This document shows positions 1-10,700 of a stretch of 64,000 nt of DNA, in pieces. A program made the translations under genes and the position numbers. The notes under the pieces were generated by a model, which was not told the DNA's origin, ran no database searches, and saw only the letters and a program-made list of their open reading frames with translations. Origin of the DNA: Undaria pinnatifida (Eukaryota > Sar > Phaeophyceae > Laminariales > Alariaceae); assembly GCA_012845835.1 (NCBI GenBank), contig JABAKD010000021.1, forward strand, positions 1,563,185 through 1,627,184, read 5' to 3'. Positions within the stretch are counted from its first letter, which is position 1, and each line of letters starts with the position of its first letter.

Positions 1-520
1 ATAAATCAAGCAACGCCAAAATGAAACCGACGTCCCCCGTTTCCCTGTTTATCATGGCCATTCAGTACATTGAAACCCTTTTTTTCGGTTGCAAAACACA
101 GGGTACGAAGAAAGAAGACACGAGACGTACTAATGGGAGCGACAGCCAAGGACGGACAGCGAAAGGAGCGGTGAGTGGCTGCATTATCCTCCGACCCGCA
201 CCTTAAGAGTTACGCTTGCTCTCAGCCAAGTTCTGCGCTTGACGTACGTACAATGTTTCCATGCGGTAGTTTTATTCCCAACGGTCTACTGTCATCTCCG
301 GGGCAGTCTCTGCTTTGCTCTCTATTCTGCCCCGTACAACGCTGCCCTCCACGCCGCTGCACTGCACTGCTGTGCACTGCTGTGCCCGGCTTCCCTGTAC
401 TGGTCCTTCTGTGCTATATTGTGCTATCTCGACCAGCTCTGGGTGCTACACACAATCTGTGCTTGTCCGTGGTGCAGAAGTTTGGTGTTTGATGCAGATT
501 CCCGCGTTTCGTTGTTTGAC
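1..520. other. unassigned stretch
   Basis: No coding region, RNA gene or known repeat could be supported here. Several overlapping open frames of about 105 codons at 175-632 lack codon bias, start context or splice signals. The interval around 340-385 is a short run of CTGC/CTGT-type repeats. Confidence 0.5.
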
Positions 521-524
521 TTCG

Positions 525-1262
525 GTCGGTACCCACCCCGATTTAAGAGCACGCCGTGACACGCCGAAGCTTACGGCATCGCGCTCCCGACATGGGGTCA
601 AAACACTTAGAGTTAGAACAGCATACGTTTAGAAGTTGCAAATGGGTTGACTACACATTGCTCTCACCTGTGGTGGAAATTATATACCGCTGTAGGGTTT
701 AGCACAGAGGGGCATGCTGGTTTGACCGCTCAATGCTCTTGTCCTTGGCGCTTTTAAATCGGCGTACAGTAGCGGCTACGGTTTAAGAGAAAATGTTTTA
801 GAGAAAGTACGGGTTTAAGAGAGATGAACTGGCTGGCACGACCAAAATCGATTTAAGAGATAACTGGTCTTATGTCTAGGATTTTCTCTTAAATCGAGCT
901 GCTGGAAATCACACCACACAGCCATCACACTCATCACACACACACCTGTAGCGGGCAGTCGCTGCACAGCTGTCCCCGACCCCACGCCAGGCCCACCGAA
1001 GTTCACAAATCACCAATGCAGAGGCGTCTGCGGGCAGTACCTCCATGGCACTTGTGGTGTGGTGGACCCGCTCGGGACCAGCGAGATGCACCGCATTTGG
1101 CACACCTGTGCGACCTCCTGCGAGAGTGATATACGATTTAAGAGAGTATTCTCTTATACCGTAGCCAACACAGTATAACAGAAAGCCGGATTGAAGAGAG
1201 GGAAACTGCGCTGGCACGGACCTCTCTTAAACCGTAGCCGCTACTGTACCCACTACCAGTAC
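525..1262. mobile_element. mariner-like MITE (family E), split by a second MITE
   Basis: The left terminus, with the motif ACCCCGATTTAAGAGC, lies at about 535-551. The matching right terminus, reading TTTTAAATCGG and then TA CCCACT, is cut in two by the element at 767-1246. Internal sequence at 650-760 matches the copy at 28266-28459, including a shared ACTACACATTGCTCT stretch. The reading is a family E copy that received another TA-targeting element inside its own right terminal repeat. Confidence 0.6.
767..1246. mobile_element. Tc1/mariner-like MITE (family D), 480 bp
   Basis: The ends are near-perfect inverted repeats beginning CAGTAGCGGCTACGGTTTAA and continuing to AGAGA. Each end is flanked by TA (765-766 and 1247-1248), the target duplication typical of Tc1/mariner elements. 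Internal copies of the TTTAAGAGA motif in both orientations make it strongly foldback. There is no transposase frame, so it is non-autonomous. Confidence 0.75.
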
Positions 1263-1799
1263 CTTGTAGCCGAATTTCTTGGCCCATACCGGAACCCTTT
1301 TTAGTTTAGAGCAGCAGGCGTGGTTCCTCTCACTACCAGTACGAGTGCGGTACCGTGCCAGAGATGGCAGCACGACACAGTACCCGCACTCAAGCGGGAC
1401 CCCTAATTGTCTCGGGATGGTGCGGTATGGCGCCCTGTAGCAGGACGAGGCAATGACAAACGAGTTCGGCCTGGCAACTAAGAGTATAGTACCACAATTA
1501 CCACATGTACTACAAGGGCTCCGCTCCGCGGGCGGCTGACGCCGCCCCCTACGCTCGCGCAAGGCAAGGAAGAATGCAACTAAAAACATGTACTAACTGT
1601 AAAGGGCTAACTGTAAAGGGGGCAGAAAGAAGAGGCCCGTGATTTGGTGCGAACAGCGGTTTGATACTGCCAAGAGCTGGTTATGCAGAGCAAATTGCCC
1701 TGCTGTACCCAGCTGTGCTGTGTGCTTTTGTTACCGGTGTTACGTTCTGATCGGCAGTACGGGGGTAATTTCCGGAGGGGAAAAAACAGGGGGCCGTGA

Positions 1800-2549
1800 G
1801 GCCATTTCTTATGCAGTCGGATTTGTCAGTCGAAAACGGCAAATCGGGCTTTCTTACGCAATCGAAAAAGGGCTTTTTCGACTCATTTTTTTTTGACTGA
1901 AAGTTCCGACTGGCGGATCCAGTCGAAAAACTCAGTCGAAAAAGTTTTACACGTGTTTTTTGAACCGATCGCATCGCCCATCCCACCACCGAACACACAC
2001 CCACACACCCACACACCCACACACCCACACGGCCACACACCCATACCAGGTACCACACTGCAGTATCACACAAGGCGCTGACGCTGGCTTGGCTATCCCT
2101 GCTGTTGCTTCTCGCAGCAAGTCAGCGTGGCGCATTCCTAGTTCCGCTCGCCAGCAGCGTGTATCACACGACGGCAGCAGCGCGCGGTCTCGATCCCACG
2201 CTGCCGACAACGGCTGCGCCTGCTGTAGCTTTGGCGGCTTTCGGCTGAGTGCAACTCCACGAACGTAGCTTTGGCGGCTTTCGGCTAAGCCCAAAGCCAC
2301 CAACTCGCTAGGACGAAGGTTCGTCGAGCCGTTGCTCGCGGAGACAGCGCGAAGCACAGAGCTGCCAACCGATTTCGCCTGCTATACAGCAGTACTCCCT
2401 CACGCCAACCGCCTCTAGGAAGAGCACAAAAACTATAAAATCACCTCGACTGACGATAAGAAGAAGGACCAGAAGAATTCAGTCGAAAAAAAGTCCAGTC
2501 GAAGAGGGCCGTTTTCGACTGACGGACTCCGACTGCATAAGAAATGGCC
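1800..2549. mobile_element. PIF/Harbinger-like MITE, copy 1 (750 bp)
   Basis: It is bounded by inverted repeats GGCCATTTCTTATGCAGTCG at 1800 and the reverse complement ending at 2549, and flanked by the 3-bp direct repeat TGA (1797-1799, 2550-2552). GG-CC ends with a 3-bp duplication suggest PIF/Harbinger; that assignment is inference. Subterminal CAGTCGAAAA motifs recur in both orientations. The interior holds a CACACCCA simple repeat (about 1995-2042). A 136-codon open frame on the minus strand (2357-1947) also exists in copy 2, but it runs through the simple repeat and is not a transposase. Confidence 0.8.
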
Positions 2550-2819
2550 TGAAAGATCAAATACATGTAGAAAAAGAAAAAAGAAGAGTAGTACACAACA
2601 ACACGTATTATATCCGGTACTGCTCTATGTTCGGAAGAAAGCACACAGCGCATCACGACACAGCACCGCAGCGAAGGGCACGGCACCGCACCGCACGGCT
2701 CCGCACGGCGCTACGCTGCGCTGCTGGGCTATATATAGCCGGACTGATCTGAGGTGGGCGTGCATGGTGATCCAACAGCGTAGTACCTGATGGTATGCAC
2801 AAACCTGGTGTAGTATTAA

Positions 2820-4525
2820 TAGTACCGGTATGTACTAAAAGCCTCAAGGTCTTCAAGTTGGTTCGAATCCTGGTGTCATCGAGGAAAAAACATAACGTCA
2901 TGAAAAAATAATAGATAGATATCAATGTGACTTTGTGGTCTTCTAGTAGATAAGACTGTCCGCTTATAAGCCTGGTTTTCGTTCGTTGAATCCAGGGGTC
3001 ATATGAAAAAAGAATGATCCTCATAAAGAAATTGATATATATTTGTAAAAAATAGTATTGGTAGATACACCACTGCTGCTGTGACATATTGTGGTCTAAG
3101 GCCATTTCTTATGCGGTCGGATTCCGCCAGTCGAAAACGGCCCTTTTCGACTGGACTTTTTTTTCGACTGGATTTTTCTGGCCCTTCTTATCGTCAGTCG
3201 TGTTGATGTTATAGTTTTCGTGCTCTTCCTAGAGGCGGTTGGCGTGAGGGAGTACTGCTGTATAGCAGGCGAAATCGGTTGGCAGCTCTGTGCTTCGCGC
3301 TGTCTCCGCGAGCAACGGCTCGACGAACCTTCGTCCTAGCGAGTTGGTGGCTTTGGGCTTAGCCGAAAGCCGCCAAAGCTACGTTCGTGGAGTTGCACTC
3401 AGCCGAAAGCCGCCAAAGCTACAGCAGGCGCAGCCGTTGTTGGCAGCGTGGGATCGAGACCGCGCGCTGCTGCCGTCGTGTGATACACGCTGCTGGCGAG
3501 CGGAACTAGGAATGCGCCACGCTGACTTGCTGCGAGAAGCAACAGCAGGGATAGCCAAGCCAGCGTCAGCGCCTTGTGTGATACTGCAGTGTGGTACCTG
3601 GTATGGGTGTGTGGCCGTGTGGGTGCGTGGGTGTGTGGGTGTGTGGGTGTGTGTTCGGTGGTGGGATGGGCGATGCGATCGGTTCAAAAAACACGTGTAA
3701 AACCTTTTCGACTGAGTTTTTCGACTGGATCCGCCAGTCGGAACTTTCAGTCAAAAAAAGTTGAGTCAAAAAAGCCCTTTTTCGACTGCGTAAGAAAGCC
3801 CGATTTGGGCTTCAGTCGAAAAAGGCCGTTTTCGACTGACAAATCCGACTGCATAAAAAATGGCCCAAGTACATCCGCTTATAATCCTGGTGGCCTTCAC
3901 TGGTTCGAATCCGGGTGTCATCGAGAAAAAAAGTGATCCTCATGAACAATCGATATTTAGTTGTAGAAAAAAAATACCTGGTAGATATTTATGTGTAGAA
4001 AAAAATAGATATTAACAGCAATATGACTTTGTGGTCTAATAGATAGACTGTCCCCTTATAAGCCTGGTTCTCGTTGGTTGAATCCAGGTGTCATCGGGGG
4101 AAAAAAAATATCCTCTTGAAAAAATCGATATAGTAGACTATATATTGTGCATAAAAATTGAAAAACGTCAGCTGTGAGTACGACCGATTGAATGGTTGAA
4201 ACTCAACTTTGCAAGCTGCGTGGTACATCTATGTTTCGCTAATATACAGTAGTAGTTGCACATAAAAAATAGTACTGGTAGATACCACTGCTGCTGTGAC
4301 ATTGTGGTCTAGTAGATAGACTGTCCGTTTGTAATCCTGGCCTTCGCTGGTTCGAATCCGTGTGTTATCAGAAAAAATATCATGAAAAATCGATACTACT
4401 AGTGGTATTTTTTTATCAATTATATTTGTAAAAATAAAATAGAAATCAATGTGACGTTGGGGTCTAGTAGATAGACTGTCCGCTTATTAACTTGGTCTTC
4501 GGTGGTTCGAATCTGGGTGTCATCG
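2820..4525 (+). repeat. cluster of tRNA-derived SINE-like units
   Basis: At least six related units occur: about 2841-2880 (partial), 2927-3003, 3081-3099 continued at 3866-3925 (split by a MITE), 4023-4096, 4296-4370 and 4451-4525. Each intact unit has a pol III A-box-like TGGTCTAGTAGATAGACTG, in which GTCT and AGAC can pair as a D-arm. Each then has CCGCTTATAAG in the anticodon-arm position and a B-box GGTTCGAATCC (for example 2860-2870), ending GGTGTCATC. Units are joined by A-rich linkers containing GTGATCC and ATATTTGTA. Pairing in the acceptor and T stems is imperfect, so these are tRNA-derived repeats rather than functional tRNAs. Confidence 0.75.
3100..3865. mobile_element. PIF/Harbinger-like MITE, copy 2 (766 bp), inverted relative to copy 1
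   Basis: This copy is nearly identical to the element at 1800-2549 but in the opposite orientation, so together they form a long inverted repeat with a 550 bp spacer. The ends are GGCCATTTCTTATGCGGTCG at 3100 and the complement ending at 3865. It interrupts a tRNA-derived unit: the A-box half (GTGGTCTA) lies just left and the CCGCTTATAA...GGTTCGAATCC half just right. Flanking TAA (3097-3099) and CAA (3866-3868) fit a mutated 3-bp duplication. Confidence 0.8.
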
Positions 4526-5280
4526 GAGAAAAAGTGATCCCCATAAAAAGTCGATGTATATTTGTGACAAAAGTAGATCAGGTGGAGCAAGAATTCAAAG
4601 AAAAGCTGGACTGTTCCGCAAGCAATAAGCTGGACCGTCCGACCTCGGAGATGGCAGGGAAGCACCAACCGAGCGCTTTCAGCACAAAGATATTCGTAAG
4701 TAAGTCTATGATAACGCGGGACTCGCAGCTCGCGACTGCTGTTCTTGGTGCAGTCCCCCCATAAGGCGGTCTGAATAAGGGCTAGTAAGGCGGTATCCCG
4801 ATATAAGACGGTCAAACTCGCTTGGAACGACTGAGGAATTATTGTACTCATTACCGAAGATGTCAGGAAGCACTTTCAGCCCGTGACAGACGGCAATCTT
4901 CCAAGAATTTATATTGAATGGCGGCAAACGACTACTCGCAGGTTTTAGTCTTGGAACGAGTCGGTTTGACGCCCATGACCGCTGGACGTTTTCCCGTGAC
5001 TGACCGTCTCCCGACATCTTTGCTCATAACATGGATTGAATAAGGTAGCCTTCCCCAATGAGGCGGTCACATTGCGCTTTGACATCTCCGCCTCTGGACC
5101 CCTACCATTGGGTTGTTTGCAAGAGCAGCACAGAGCGGTATCGATATTTCGCTAAACCGAACCACCGTTCGCCCGGAGGGCGTCAGGGCTGACCAGAGCT
5201 AACGGGAGCTATTCAGGTCATAGCTGGTACGCCTCATAGCCTTCAACCCCGTGTACTTGATCTGGTGCGATTTGTTGGTC
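4526..5280. other. unassigned stretch with a dispersed repeat
   Basis: No gene could be supported. The segment 4935-5020 (GGAACGAGTCGG and then GACTGACCGTCTCC) resembles 46745-46825. The segment 4780-4850 (GGCGGTATCCCGAT) resembles 26895-26960. Both point to an old dispersed element whose ends were not resolved. Confidence 0.4.
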
Positions 5281-5309
5281 AAAGCCGGTGAAGGCACCTC
5301 TATTCAGTG

Positions 5310-5880
5310 GTGGCCTTTGCGATGTTGTCACCCCACAAATCGTACCAGATAAAGTACCCGATGTTTGTGGTGGTCCGCACATTTTTTTTTTAATTTTTCC
5401 AAAACGCACGGCGAAACCGCCCTCGGGTCGGAGCCTTAAGCCTGGGATAGGGTTGGGGTCAGGGTTAGGGGTAAGGTTAGGATTAGGGTTAGGATGGGTA
5501 GACGCCCCTCTCGCGATTTTTGACAGAAAAAGAGAAAAAAAAATCATCACAGAAAACCAAGGCGCCTTTGCCGGCTTTGACCCACAAATCGTACCAAATG
5601 AAGTAAATATATTTCACTTTATAGAGGTTTTTCAGGCTGTTTTTTTGTGTTTTGGCGGTTTTTTTCAAACCGCTAGAGGGCGTCGACCCATCCTAACCCT
5701 AATATGAATCCTAACCCCAACCCCAACGCTGACCCAGGCTTTAATGCCCCGACCCGAGCGCGGCTTCGCGCCGCGAGTTTCGGAAAATCTGAGAAAAAAT
5801 GTACGGGACCACCACAAACATCGAAATGTATTTTTCACTTTATCTGGTATGATTTGTGGAGTGAGAACATCGCAAGGCTA
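5310..5880. mobile_element. foldback element carrying telomere-like tracts
   Basis: Two arms of about 200 bp are imperfect inverted repeats. Both carry GCGATGTT near the outer end, ACAAATC next, then a GATGTTTGTGGTGGT block, a CTCGGGTCGG block and an inner tract of GGGTTAGG-type repeats (5455-5500 on the plus strand; 5688-5735 as CCTAACCC on the complement). The spacer between the arms is about 5510-5680. No coding frame is preserved. Long terminal arms with no transposase fit a foldback-type mobile element. Confidence 0.65.
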
Positions 5881-5884
5881 CGGC

Positions 5885-7190
5885 TGTGTCCCCATGTCCC
5901 ATGCACCCATCCGACGATTGCTGACTAAATGCTCGCAACATAAACTGACTCGTTGTGGTGTCACACACGAACTACGAGTACTTTGCGCCTCGCGGTGAGA
6001 AGGATCCGAGGCATAGGGCATTCAGGGCACACCTGGAACCTTGGTGGCAGTCAGGCCTCATGTCCAATGATATCTTCTCCCTTGACGTGGGCGTATTGTG
6101 TCGCTGCGAAGGTCCTGTGTTTTCGCGCAATGCTTGCAGTTTAACGCCGGCCGGGCACCGCGGCCATCGCCGCGTCAATTACGGCATATGCTAGGCGTAC
6201 ACACCAGTACGCACGAAGAGCGGCATGCGGGTTCTGCCGTCGCTGTACATGTTGACCCGCGATCAAGATCTAAGAGCTGGTACTGCTGCAGCAACATTCG
6301 TCTAGCATGTGCCGAGGCTAGTGGTTCATCCCGCCACACATTGCTTGCAGCATAACTCGTACGGCTCTTTACTGTTGTGTAACGCGCACCCGGCAACTCG
6401 TAGCCACGAATGATTAGCCTGGACCCAAGTACGACATGGTCGCCGAAAGCGGCATGTCAGCAAAGCAGCAGTTCGCGAGGCTCGCTGTCGCTGTAGTGAC
6501 TGAAACCTGTGAAGCGGGCAGCTATAGGCCGCAATGCAGATATCTGGTATGTACATACCAGTACATATCGACGTGATCCATATGCATGATCACATCACAC
6601 GAAGTAGCTTTACAGCCTGTGATGGGGCGTGTCTACGCGTTTACTATCGAGGTATTAATGGTAAACAATGCTCATTGGACAGAGCTTGCGTAGTGCCATT
6701 ATTTATTTTCAGGTACCAGATGTGATATAAGGCAAAGCATCCGCCGTCGACGCGTCGTCAATCGACCCGTAACTGCTGTAGTTTAGTTGTCGGACCACCC
6801 GCAAGTACAACGCCATCGCGGCTTGGTCGTGGGTAGGGTTACGCTGCATACGTACCGGTGCAGCAGCGGCACGCTGTTGTGCTTTGCATCTTCGCACTAC
6901 AGCGGTAGCAGTACCAAAAGTTCGGGCAGAAGACCGTGGCGAAGGTAGTGATTGTTACGTGCGACATCGGCCTAACTAAGCAGTGCGTGGGTACGGACTC
7001 AAGAAGTTTTACCCAATTCGATGGACAATCGACGCGCATAGTAGTATGAGCAGTAGTAGTATTGAAAATTTGCGCGATAAATATGAAGGAACGCATCGGG
7101 AGGGGACAAGGGACGGCACCTATCACCACGGCTCTTCCAGAAGGTCGCGGAAGGTAAAATGTCCTACGGGATGAGCTGGAGACTAAAAGT
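5885..7190. other. unassigned stretch
   Basis: No repeat family seen elsewhere in the window and no spliced gene model could be recognised. The open frame at 5955-6194 (plus strand, about 79 codons) has protein-like composition but starts at GTG, lacks an acceptor and resembles no family known to me. It could be an unrecognised exon. Confidence 0.35.
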
Positions 7191-7192
7191 TA

Positions 7193-7243
7193 TTATTACA
7201 ACAACAGCAACAACAACAACAACAACAACAACAGCAACAACAA
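7193..7243. repeat. (CAA)n microsatellite
   Basis: An interrupted CAA/CAG trinucleotide run. Similar (CAA)n tracts occur at 16355-16387 and 37850-37972, and the complementary (GTT)n at 25726-25761. Confidence 0.9.
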
Positions 7244-7560
7244 TTGGTGAGATCGTTCTTTTATGTTATTTGGCAAACGCCGTTTACCGTACCCCTGTTA
7301 TACCACGTACCGTCAGCTCCGCTACAGCTGCTGCTACTGCTGCCGCTGTTGCGTCTATTACGCTTGCCCCATGTCTTCTCCCGCCTTTCTCATGCTGCTT
7401 TCAATACAGTTTTAGGTTACAAGGCCGACCAATGATAGTATGCCGTCAACTCCGCTTTTGCTGCTTCTGCTGACGTTGATGCCGTCGTTAGAACCTGCCT
7501 CCTCCGGCCCCTAACACACATGCTGCTGTTTACTCATTAACAGGCGCATAACTCGTCAGA

Positions 7561-7764
7561 ATGTTCGCACGAACGCGGCCGGGCGGGACTGCCGTCAAGA
7601 CCGTCACGACCGCTAAGACCGGGCACGTGGGTGGGGGTGGCGGCGGGGGCCGTACAGGGGGTGGGGGAGGGGCGGGCCACGAATCGGAGCGAGCTGGTTC
7701 TGCAAATGTTTTGCGGATGGATTTGGACGATTTCTTCGGCGTGGTCCCGTTTGCTGGCCCCTCG
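7561..7764 (+). CDS. gene 1, exon 1 (start codon)
   Basis: It starts MFARTRPGGTAVKTVTTAKT, passes through a Gly-rich tract encoded by G-runs (about 7627-7675), and continues MDLDDFFGVVPFAGPS to a strong donor (TCG|GTGAGT) in phase 0. No good acceptor precedes the ATG, so it is taken as the initiator exon. Assignment to the same gene as the downstream exons rests on phase, strand and proximity. Confidence 0.5.
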
Positions 7765-10700
7765 GTGAGTCTACGAAGTGTTGTAATGTTTGCCCTACGA
7801 CAGACTGTGGGTTTATGCCTTTGTAAGTATTTCGGGTCCAGGTAAAGCAATGAAGGAAAGGATCCGTGTCGGGGTGGAATTTCAAGGCAGAGAGCAAAAC
7901 GTTCCTGTGGTAGCTTCTTTTATGCACTCTGGTTTGCGCGGCTCGATGAACCTACAGTCTGTCCAAGCCACGACACCCCGATCCGGCCCATTACCAACCT
8001 ATTCGTAAAATATTTGCGAGCACAGCATCCAAGCCGGCCGAGTCAACCTAGATCATGTACAAGCTACAGCGTCCAGGCACGGTCATCTCATAGCGTTAGT
8101 GTTCAGGTTAGGTTTGGAGTTCTGCTCGGGTGGTTGGCGTCAGGCGGCACGGCCAAAATCCCGGTAAATACTCTCTATCGAGCTTCAAACAGGGCTTCAG
8201 TGTGGTCTTACCCACCGTTCTTTTTTTGGTGGTCGGTCCTCGGCCCGTACAGGTGGTAACTCCTAGCTCGGATACTCCACCTTCACGATGAGGTATTTAC
8301 CCCAGCGTTCGGGGTGGGTCCGAACAGCCGATGATGTTGGATGTGAACGACGATTGCTGCCGTAGGTAGGGGCATCACTTTTTTGCCAAAACTGTTTTAT
8401 GAATGACGAGGCTCCGAAGATCCTTCACCGATTCAGAAAATTGTCCGAAAGGTATTCTTGTATGGCGAGACGCGTGGTACGATAGAGGTGAACCAACCAT
8501 GGTATTTTTTTTGTGGTTCCTCAATTTGGGAGCTCAAGGCCTCTCCTCTCCCGAAAAACCGATTTGGAAACATATTGGAACTTCTACCGTATGAAAAATC
8601 CATTCTATTCATCGAGTTTGCACTGTTCGGGTCGGGTCGGGTCGGGTCAGGAGGCTTTGAAATATCACGGGCCGGACCGGGTCACTCTGTTCCGTGAAAC
8701 GCCCTCATTAATCCATCGTAAAGGCATCGTGTAAATTGTGTAGATTTGATGATAAATTAATCTTTGTGACTACTGGGACAGCAGCGCCAGGACAACGACC
8801 AGCAGCAGCACACCAGTTAAGTACCGAAAAGGTTGGATCGGGGTTGAGGTTGGATTGACAATAGTTTCAGCTGTCCACCAGCGTGAGATTCTAGCGAGAC
8901 CTACAACGTAGTATCTTTTTATGTGTTCACACGCTTGGGGTGCAGCAGATTCTAAGAATTTTCTGGGCTCCGAACATGAGCTGAGGGATTTTTTCCGCCC
9001 GAGACATGGCGTCGAAGACGTTCGTTCACGCAACCCGACCAACACTTGTATGCGCTAGTCGTAAGACAATGGTACTCCTAAAATTATCATACTGACCGAT
9101 AGTTCCTCCCTTGAGATGCTCAACCGGCGAGGTATACCTTTGTTTGGCTGTGAAAGTGCAACCCGTACCGTAGGATGAATCACTGCAGCAATGATTGTAC
9201 TGCTGTGGTTGATGTGGATTTTGTTCTCACGTTAACCCCTTTAGAGCCCCCAAATCCCTCCCTATAATAACTTCAAGTGAATTTGTCCCCAAAACGGGTT
9301 TCCAGTTGTAAAGGGGTTAAGCTCATCTCCCCGAGGTGAGCGCTAGTGACTACACGGCATTCGCGTACCCGGTACAGCAGTACACGGCGGTTACAAGGTC
9401 GGAAGAGACAGAGTTTCGTTCCCAGTGCCCCCCGACTTGCCACGCTGCTGTATGACAGGTGTGTCATCAATCCCTAATTGGCTCGGTGCATAGCCACACG
9501 GCATGTCCTAATCTAGGCCCCATTACTCTCCCGTGATGGCGCGGCACTTGGTAGGACGAGCTCTTGATACGATTTTTTGACAGTACTAAACTGGCACCGA
9601 GCGTTGTAGGTACCGTACCGGCGCAGAACCACGACGGTACCGGCCCCCCCCCTCCCCCTCCGCCCGCCCCCTAGGTTCCGCTTCTGGTCTGTTTTGGTGG
9701 TACCCCGGGGTATTGCGATGCTCGGGAAGACGAGACCGGCTCTAGTCTGGTCTGCCCTTACCCCGTGGTGGTGGTTGCATTTTTTTTTTCTTTAACGTTT
9801 GTAAGGAAGAATATTACTGAGCGCCCCGCATGCTTGAGGCGTCTCCGTCAGGAGTAGGAGCGGTGCTCCGTCTCGAAGGCGATGCGTGGTCAATAGTCAA
9901 TGGCTAAGGCAAGCAACGCGTGAGTTCGTCCTGCCTCGCCCCCCATCGCTCGGCTTGCGTGGTCAATGATCTAATGCCTGTGGCAAGCAATTAATGATTA
10001 CGCTGCACACCCCCCTCTCCCCTCCGCTGTTGACGGGGTCTTGTTCTTCTTCCCCGCCCCTGCAGTTCTGATCTGGTCTGTGCTTTCTCGTGTCTTCTCG
10101 TCTTGTTCTTGATTTATGCAGCAGACGCTAGGTAGCCTGATGTCAATCGACGAGCCGCTGAGTGATGCTGCTGTTGAGGCGAATGAGCTGTGGCTTAGAA
10201 CGGACCATCAGGATCATTTTTTCAAGGAAACGGATAGAATCGGCGTGGTTGTCGCGGAGTATATTGATCGACAGCGGGAGGAGGTGGGCGGTCGCGGATT
10301 GCGCAGCTCTTCTGGTTCCTCCTCGCGTCGCAAAAGCAACCGCAGCAACACAGCCACCACAATCGGCAGCAGCAACAGCAGCGGTATCGCCACAGCCAAC
10401 GTGAACGACAATAACAGCAGCAGCGGCAACAACCACGGCACCAGCAGCAGCAGCAGCGACACCACCTTTAACGCAACCTGTCATACCAACAGCAGCAGCA
10501 ATAGCAGCAGCAATACCCAAAAACGACGTAGCAATGCCTCCGGGGGTCTCGATAAGGAAAACGAACGGAGTTTGCACCATCAAGAGAGGCGGGATGGAGG
10601 GGGGCAGCGGGCCAACCAAGGACAGGATAGTGCTATTCGAAATGGCGGCGCTACTGGGCGGGGAGAAGGGGAAGAAGAGACTAGAGCGAGACCAATGAAG

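Noticed and set aside
1947-2357. 136-codon minus-strand frame, repeated at 3290-3700 on the plus strand
   Set aside because: It lies wholly inside the Harbinger-like MITE and runs through its CACACC repeat. Conservation is explained by the recent duplication, and it has no transposase-like features.
2927-3003. Functional tRNA genes in the 2.8-4.5 kb cluster
   Set aside because: A-box and B-box are present, but the acceptor stem and parts of the T and anticodon stems do not pair well, and units differ at structural positions.
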